DNA of 64,000 nucleotides. Source: Diphasiastrum complanatum. Its lineage: Eukaryota > Streptophyta > Lycopodiopsida > Lycopodiales > Lycopodiaceae. Positions 59,101-64,000 of this stretch are shown here, piece after piece (positions within the stretch are counted from its first letter, which is position 1; each line of letters opens with the position of its first letter). The stretch lies in NCBI GenBank assembly GCA_029204225.1, contig MU831569.1, positions 101,707 through 165,706 of the forward strand, written 5' to 3'. The position numbers were made by a program, and so were the translations under genes. The notes beneath the pieces are model-generated. The model saw only the letters and a program-made list of their open reading frames with translations. It made no database searches and was not told where the DNA came from.

Positions 59101-59921
59101 ACAAATCTGACTTCTTGACTGCGTTGACGGAATTCTGTTAGTTAACCATGCCCTTTCAGCTTGGCTAACTCAGGGTCCCAAATACACTGGTTCAGTTATT
59201 GCTAACTGAAATTTCTGACTGAACCATCTATGTAATTGTAGGTGGGGCAGCACCTACAGTTACGTTATCTCTGACTGAGAGATAACAGCAAGTTTAGTAA
59301 GACCGAGACCATCTTCAGAGCGGAATCTGAACCGATTCCGCTTCTAAGCTTTTCAAGACTCCACTTCTTCCGTATTCTCTCCCAAATCTGCCTCAAAAAG
59401 GAGCCACTTACCAGCAATAAGACGTACAGAGGAGTAATCCTCACCACTCGCTTTCTTGTGTTTGACGATAGTTGATGTCAGTCCAGCGATGTTTCAGAAA
59501 CAAGTCCATAAACAATACAATCTATCAAGCAAGCCGTAACTAAATGCTTATTATCAGTGAGATCCTTAGCTAGTATTCAAAACAAATTTATGATACAATA
59601 GCAGCAGAATAAGCTTCCTCCAGATTTGGAGTAACTCTTCTTAGAATGAGACTAACTAAAGCAAAGGCTTTGGAGAGCGAAAGAAATCCGACGGATGACA
59701 GCTTCTCTAAGCGGGCAAAGAAGGTTGCGTGTAGTTTAAACGTCAACGCTCTCGAAAACTATGGAACAGCCGTATTGTTCTTGACAGAAAAGCAACAAAT
59801 CTAGAATTTGAGCAAAGCAAAAACAGTCTCTAAGTAACGATCAGAGCAATACTTCAAACAAAATAAATCGAACCTTATAAGGAAATCCAAAGCCCCGGTG
59901 GCCTTCGCCTTCGACATCCAT
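43659..59921 (-). CDS. KUP: KUP/HAK/KT family potassium transporter (nine coding exons, 784 residues)
   Basis: This multi-pass membrane protein mediates K+ uptake or K+/H+ symport at the plasma membrane or tonoplast. Coding exons in order are 59921-59874, 55667-55424, 55201-54956, 47828-47787, 46132-45872, 45728-45676, 45529-45415, 45201-44947 and 44749-43659. All inner junctions have GT/AG ends and compatible phases, and the sum is 2355 nt. Family signatures are [13 protein letters not shown] (residues 35-47), [18 protein letters not shown] (about 92-109), [10 protein letters not shown] (170-179), [28 protein letters not shown] and, at the end, [15 protein letters not shown]. Hydrophobic membrane segments fill roughly residues 25-590, and a hydrophilic cytosolic tail with Ser-rich and RKRR stretches follows. 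The first exon ([16 protein letters not shown]) is inferred from ATG, phase and donor. The rest is secure. Confidence 0.93.
46133..47786 (-). other. Transporter intron 4 (1.65 kb)
   Basis: Lies between the 42-bp exon (47787-47828) and the exon at 45872-46132. AT-rich, no inserted element recognised. Confidence 0.85.
48972..49045 (+). repeat. (CT)n microsatellite, about 37 repeats
   Basis: Uninterrupted TC dinucleotides, directly followed by the LINE-like coding fragment. Confidence 0.97.
49046..49926 (+). pseudogene. LINE-like C-terminal fragment with zinc-binding (zf-RVT-type) region
   Basis: A frame running from about 49050, with one TAG at 49339-49341, reads [20 protein letters not shown] and later [38 protein letters not shown] and [13 protein letters not shown] follow. 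The pattern Cys-x2-Cys ... His-x4-Cys after ETGRFxGIPREERIC is typical of the region after reverse transcriptase in plant and animal LINEs. After it comes an acidic and then His/Arg-rich tail ([12 protein letters not shown]). No RT core is present. It lies inside the transporter intron, antisense to that gene. Confidence 0.65.
50104..50180 (+). repeat. (CT)n microsatellite, about 38 repeats
   Basis: Uninterrupted TC dinucleotides. With the one at 48972-49045 it brackets the LINE-like fragment. Confidence 0.97.
53201..53360. repeat. GC-rich block with two perfect 12-bp inverted repeats
   Basis: TGCCCGCCCAAC at 53204-53215 pairs with 53226-53237 around a 10-base loop. AGCTCACGCTGC at 53306-53317 pairs with 53335-53346. 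The block is much richer in GC than the surrounding intron, and CGGGCAGCG(C/T) occurs twice. It is probably a small foldback element or its remnant. Confidence 0.75.
56415..56612 (+). repeat. 99-bp tandem duplication
   Basis: Units start GATTCTATTGT at 56415 and 56514 and end ACTGATAAATGAT. They differ at only a few positions. Confidence 0.9.
57378..57431 (+). repeat. Short tandem duplication (ACCTATGCACCAATGCC)
   Basis: A 27-28 base unit, ACCTATGCACCAATGCC plus TTGTTAGCTG, occurs twice head to tail. Confidence 0.85.
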
Positions 59922-60780
59922 TACTATCACTCAGAAACCTCGACGAGCTAAAACAACCGGCGAGTCTCAATACTTCTAAACAAAGCGAATCTGAGAAGTC
60001 GAACAACGCAAATCTGAAAAGTTCCCAACGCTGCTCCAACATGTAAGACGACAATAATAATAAATAATACATCAGCTACTACCGCCAAAGCTCAATGACT
60101 GCACAAAAGCTTCAAGAACCAGAAACACATCTAAACAAAGCAAATCCGAGAAGCTGAACAAAGCGAGTCTGCGAGGTTGAAAATGCTGATCCAACACGAA
60201 AAAGGATGGATGACAGTAATACATCAGCCTACAGTATAAATAAAAGATTAAAGACTTGATGATACCATTCAGCAGAGCACGCCTGACAGCAATTACAGCT
60301 CTGAATCGAGAAAATGATCATCGTCATCTTCATTCATGATGTCGATAACGATCTCGCTCCATCTCGATCTCTGATATCTTCTGCATAAATCGAAGCCTGT
60401 CAGCTGGCGATGGCGCCATCGCCATACAATAATAAAGATATAATAGCTGGAATCGTAAGCGCAGAGGGGCCAACCTGTCCTTTTATCTAAACGGCACGCG
60501 ATCCACACCCGTCCACCGTTAGATCTATCGAAACATTAAGATCCTGCCACGTGTTTCTCCAGTCAGCCGTCGATAACAGTCGAGGTGGCAATAAACCACG
60601 TGGACAACATCCAAGTGTTTGCGATTTAAATATACCGTGCTCTTAAGACCGTCCTTGATTTGGCCACTCAAAGTGAGCTGCCAAATACAACAGACCGTAC
60701 GTGACCCCGTCAAGGGCCTCCTCAGGTTCTTTGTCCGAAGGAAGAGAAAACAAAGGAAACAGGACATTTGACCCAAGCCT
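59922..60780 (-). promoter_or_regulatory. 5' UTR and putative promoter of the potassium transporter
   Basis: The region is less AT-rich than its surroundings. On the minus strand a TATA-like TATATTTAAAT lies at 60634-60624, which would place transcription start near 60600 and give a long 5' leader, possibly with an intron. Two G-box cores CACGTG lie at 60548-60553 and 60597-60602. These are candidate bZIP/bHLH sites, but their use is inference. The short ORFs here are not supported. Confidence 0.4.
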
Positions 60781-63700
60781 TGAATATATCACATACCCCC
60801 ACCCTAATTACAACAAAGAACATATTCTCCCTACCCGAGTGATTTTGGGGTGACTTGATTTGATAAAGTATACCTCCATTGTTTCTTTGTCACTTACCCT
60901 GTATAGCCCACTGTCCTAAACCCTACTTCGAGATTACCTCCCACGTTCTTCTATTTTTGCTAGGTTGTTGATTGTTTTTAAGATAATTGCCTTCTACCAC
61001 CTACAACTCTCACATTTTTTTTCTTTTCCAGCATTCAATCTTGCCAGTAACTAATGTGTGAGAAGAAGTACGAGATGAGATCAAACTGGCTTGACTATAC
61101 ATAGCTTTGGATTGTTCATATTATCAAAATATTGGCGATAACAATTTTTTACAACACCTCTTTTTTCTTGTTATCGAGAATAGACTGCTCCGTCGAAGCT
61201 CTGTGTTGTAAATTGGTGAATCAGTAGATTAATCTTGTCATTGTCCAAATATGGCTTTCAATACTACCTTTCAATTTGCGTATAAATTTATTTATCTACT
61301 TAGCCTTTGCAAGATTTGAGCTCCATGCAATAAATATCAATATTCTTTATGATATAATAAGTAAAATGATTGCAATCAATCGGGCTTGTCTACTCCAAAA
61401 AGCTTGATAATTAACCATCTTTGTGGAATTAAAATATCCTACTCAAGAAAATAAGTGTCAGTTTCTCAGAAGTCAACATCTTTCAAAGTGTTGTTGAAAT
61501 CGATTTTTGAAAAAAAAAATTGATTTCATTTTCAAAAAAATGTGACTATTTTGAGCATTGATATAACCGACCACCATGGTGACAATTTGCAAGGCTTGAG
61601 TTGAGTTATTGATTGTGCCAAGATAGACTATCTCCCCCCCAATCTCAACACATAGCAAAGCTTCAACTGAGTTCCCACCCATCACCAAAGACTAGGAATC
61701 TCTTACAAATGCAAAAAAATACAAGAATGATGTGGTATTGTACCACAAAGGCCTAGCCATATCATATTTAATCCAACAATTTTAGCATTATGTCAAGGCC
61801 TTCATGACATAATGCCACAATAATAACTTGAATACATACATTTAAAACTTCAACACTACAAGCACTAGAAACTTCAATCTCTTACCATACAACTTTCATC
61901 TTTTTGTCTTTTAGAAGACAAATTTGAACGTGTAAATCTAAATTTGCTAAATATCAACTTTTCATTGAGTTCACATGAAGAGATATGACATGATAAGATT
62001 TCTTGATTATTATTATTCCATAGACAACACAACCAAACAAAGTTGTCCTATAAAAGCCTCTTGCTTGTTTCTGCTTTCCAAATCTAACACCAATGAGATG
62101 AAAGTGAAAATTGTCATAGATCTTTGAGGTCGACTAAGGCTATAGGGTAAGTATTAACCTTGGTAATCTGCACCATAGTCATTGTGAAATTAATAAGAAG
62201 ATGAGCACGTGGATGATCAATTCTATGCTTTTGCATGCAGTAGAATCAATCTATTGCTATGTAAGTTAAGTAGCATGAGAGCATGATAAGATAAATATGA
62301 TTTAATGCACTTTTCAAATGATTCATATCTAATTCAAATATTGTCGTATATTTTTAATCTAAAATATATCTATGTTTTTTATAAGCTTGTATTTTATGAT
62401 AACAAATTTGATATTAGTTTGTTTTAATTTTGAAGTTGCACAAAGCAACAATTTGCCTACAGATTTGTGGTATTTTCTTTGAGGTTCAAACAAATGCATC
62501 TATTAGATTTTTTGCTAAAGAGGTAAGAATCAATAAGTTATCGTGACGATTCATTTGTTTTTTTTTAAGATTTTAAGTTGCAAGAGCTTACACTTTCACA
62601 ATCACTACCACAAAAGTAGTTAAAGTTTTTACAATCGTAGAACTAAGATTATATGTTGAGATAAAAGACTGAGAATTGTGTATGAAATGATTTTGTCAAT
62701 AAATAGGTGATCTTCAATTGATGATAGTTTCTTACAATGGGTTTAATATTTTGACCATTAAGTATGTCCGTCATCTTGGAATTTTAAAGTTGGCAAGGAT
62801 TCATGAATATTCACTATCCATACTCACAATAATCACGATCAATATTCACAATTAGTATTCACGATATTCATGATCGACATTTACAAAAATCACGATCAAT
62901 ATTCAGGATATTCACTTCTCATTATTCACGATTTTAGATGTCGCCAACCATCAATGACATATTCTTCAAGGCACATCTATGAAAAGTCGATCAATTCTTC
63001 ATCCAATATATGGAAGAAATTTTGTATACAACCTGAAAAAGAAGGCACTATTAGAAACAATAAACATATATTGTCAAAGAAATTACCAAAATATATTGTC
63101 ACTTGTCATATTTCCTCATTCAAACATGTGAGAGCACAATAAAAAAAAAAAACCATTAAGAACATTGTGGAATCAAGCATGCAGCAGCTATCAAATCTCC
63201 TACTCACATATGTGATTATTATAATTTGCATGTTCGCAATCAAGCATGCAATAGCCAAATAAATTTTTTTATTTTTTTTTTCATGCACGCTATGTTCTTT
63301 TTTTTCATGCATGCATGCAGGCTATGTTCTTTTTTCATGTAATAGATTGATCCAAGCAAGTATACCTACCTTTCAACATGCTAAACAAAGTGCGTGCAAT
63401 GTTAAAAATCAATGAGGTCCCTATATTTCTAAATGACAAGAGGTTATAACATGAGCTTAAAGTAGACCAAATCATAGAGAACTTAGGAGTGCAAAACTTG
63501 AGATTTCAACATTTGAAATGCTACACTTGCAAAACTAGCAAGTTAAGAAAATCATTCATTGGTTCATGAATTTCAAGTAGATAAGAATCCATATCTAGCA
63601 ATACATTTTTCTCACTTTGAACTTCTCCTACCCTTGTTGTATTCAAGTCTTTTAAATTTTTCAAATGTTCAATGGCATATAAGTACAAATGATCATGACT

Positions 63701-64000
63701 CAATCTAAAAATGCAAAAATAAAAATAATCATATTAAAAGAATATCATCCAACAGATTTGGAGATAGATATGTTAGCCAGACTGGAGAAATTTTTGCCAA
63801 GAGTCAAAACATGTATGGTATGGACTCAATGTTTCAAATCAAACAAATGATTATCATGCACATAGCTAATTTTCATGCATGCATGATCACTACTTTGGCT
63901 TGAATCTCAAAAACAAATCTGACAAATTCATAAAGAACCCATATTGATTTTCATGAGCTTCCATCACGTAGTCCTCACAATCATTCAAGCACCTAGTGTG
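60781..64000. other. AT-rich intergenic region with small local repeats
   Basis: No gene seen. Around 62830-62935 the motifs ATTCACGAT and ATCACGATCAATATTCA recur in a short degenerate cluster. At 63270-63345 a unit TTTTTTCATGCA..GCTATGTTC is duplicated. These may be slippage products. Confidence 0.5.

Larger units (their letters stand above)
55668..59873 (-). other. Transporter intron 1 (4.2 kb)
   Basis: Lies between the inferred first exon and exon 2. It contains a 99-bp tandem duplication at 56415-56612, a 28-bp tandem duplication at about 57378-57431, and TTGGTATCAGAAC at 57510-57522, which resembles a Copia primer-binding site. ORFs on the plus strand here match nothing known. Confidence 0.6.

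Noticed and set aside
60293-60776. Short minus-strand ORFs upstream of the transporter
   Set aside because: They lack domains and lie in the presumed 5' UTR/promoter. They could be upstream ORFs but nothing supports translation.

Overview
This is a nuclear window from a land plant, almost certainly a vascular plant with a repeat-rich genome. It holds two intron-bearing host genes, both on the minus strand: a type II metacaspase (10512-12865) and a KUP/HAK/KT potassium transporter (43659-59921, nine coding exons, with introns up to 7.1 kb). Plant-type telomere heptamers (TTTAGGG), tRNA-iMet primer-binding sites in Copia-type LTR elements, very long GA/CT microsatellites and abundant decayed LTR retrotransposons fit a large fern or gymnosperm-like genome. 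I cannot name the species.

Layout. 1-3.3 kb: the 3' part of a Copia element with three nonsense codons, then its LTR. 3.3-6.2 kb: a 25-bp minisatellite, a perfect 36-bp hairpin, and a chimeric, truncated copy ('copy A') of a non-autonomous LTR family. 6.2-9.4 kb: Copia relics, a GA microsatellite and a foldback element. 10.5-12.9 kb: metacaspase. 13.7-19.7 kb: tandem repeats, a telomeric tract, and a mosaic of minus-strand Copia and Ty3/Gypsy pieces joined to one another. 21.6-26.2 kb: Copia gag, LTR-like, minisatellite and Gypsy gag relics. 26.2-32.3 kb: a nested pair of the same non-autonomous family. An older minus-strand copy ('B') is interrupted in its LTR by a complete plus-strand copy ('C', 27706-32276, 700/701-bp LTRs, target duplication GGCAA). 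33.2-34.1 kb: Gypsy-like gag relic. 35.9-41.2 kb: a complete minus-strand element ('D', 833/831-bp LTRs, target duplication CTCTT). 43.7-59.9 kb: the transporter gene, whose third intron carries a LINE-like fragment and GC-rich hairpins. 60-64 kb: the putative promoter and AT-rich intergenic DNA.

The most interesting content is elements C and D. Both have paired LTRs, target duplications, PBS and PPT, but neither encodes integrase, reverse transcriptase or RNase H. C keeps gag, a zinc knuckle and a protease-like segment, then switches just before the usual GAG-pre-integrase position into a roughly 255-residue region I do not recognise. D keeps only zinc-knuckle coding, followed by two unrecognised ORFs of 267 and 248 residues that resemble each other. 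Both families carry many ACACATGTGT/CACACGTGTG palindromes in or near their LTRs. They look like non-autonomous families that may carry captured or newly evolved ORFs and depend on an autonomous Copia relative for mobilisation.

The two host genes have unrelated roles (a Ca2+-dependent Arg/Lys-specific protease and K+ transport), and nothing suggests that they act together. Coordinates of splice sites and LTR ends were read by eye from GT/AG, TG..CA and target-site duplications. Relic boundaries are approximate.
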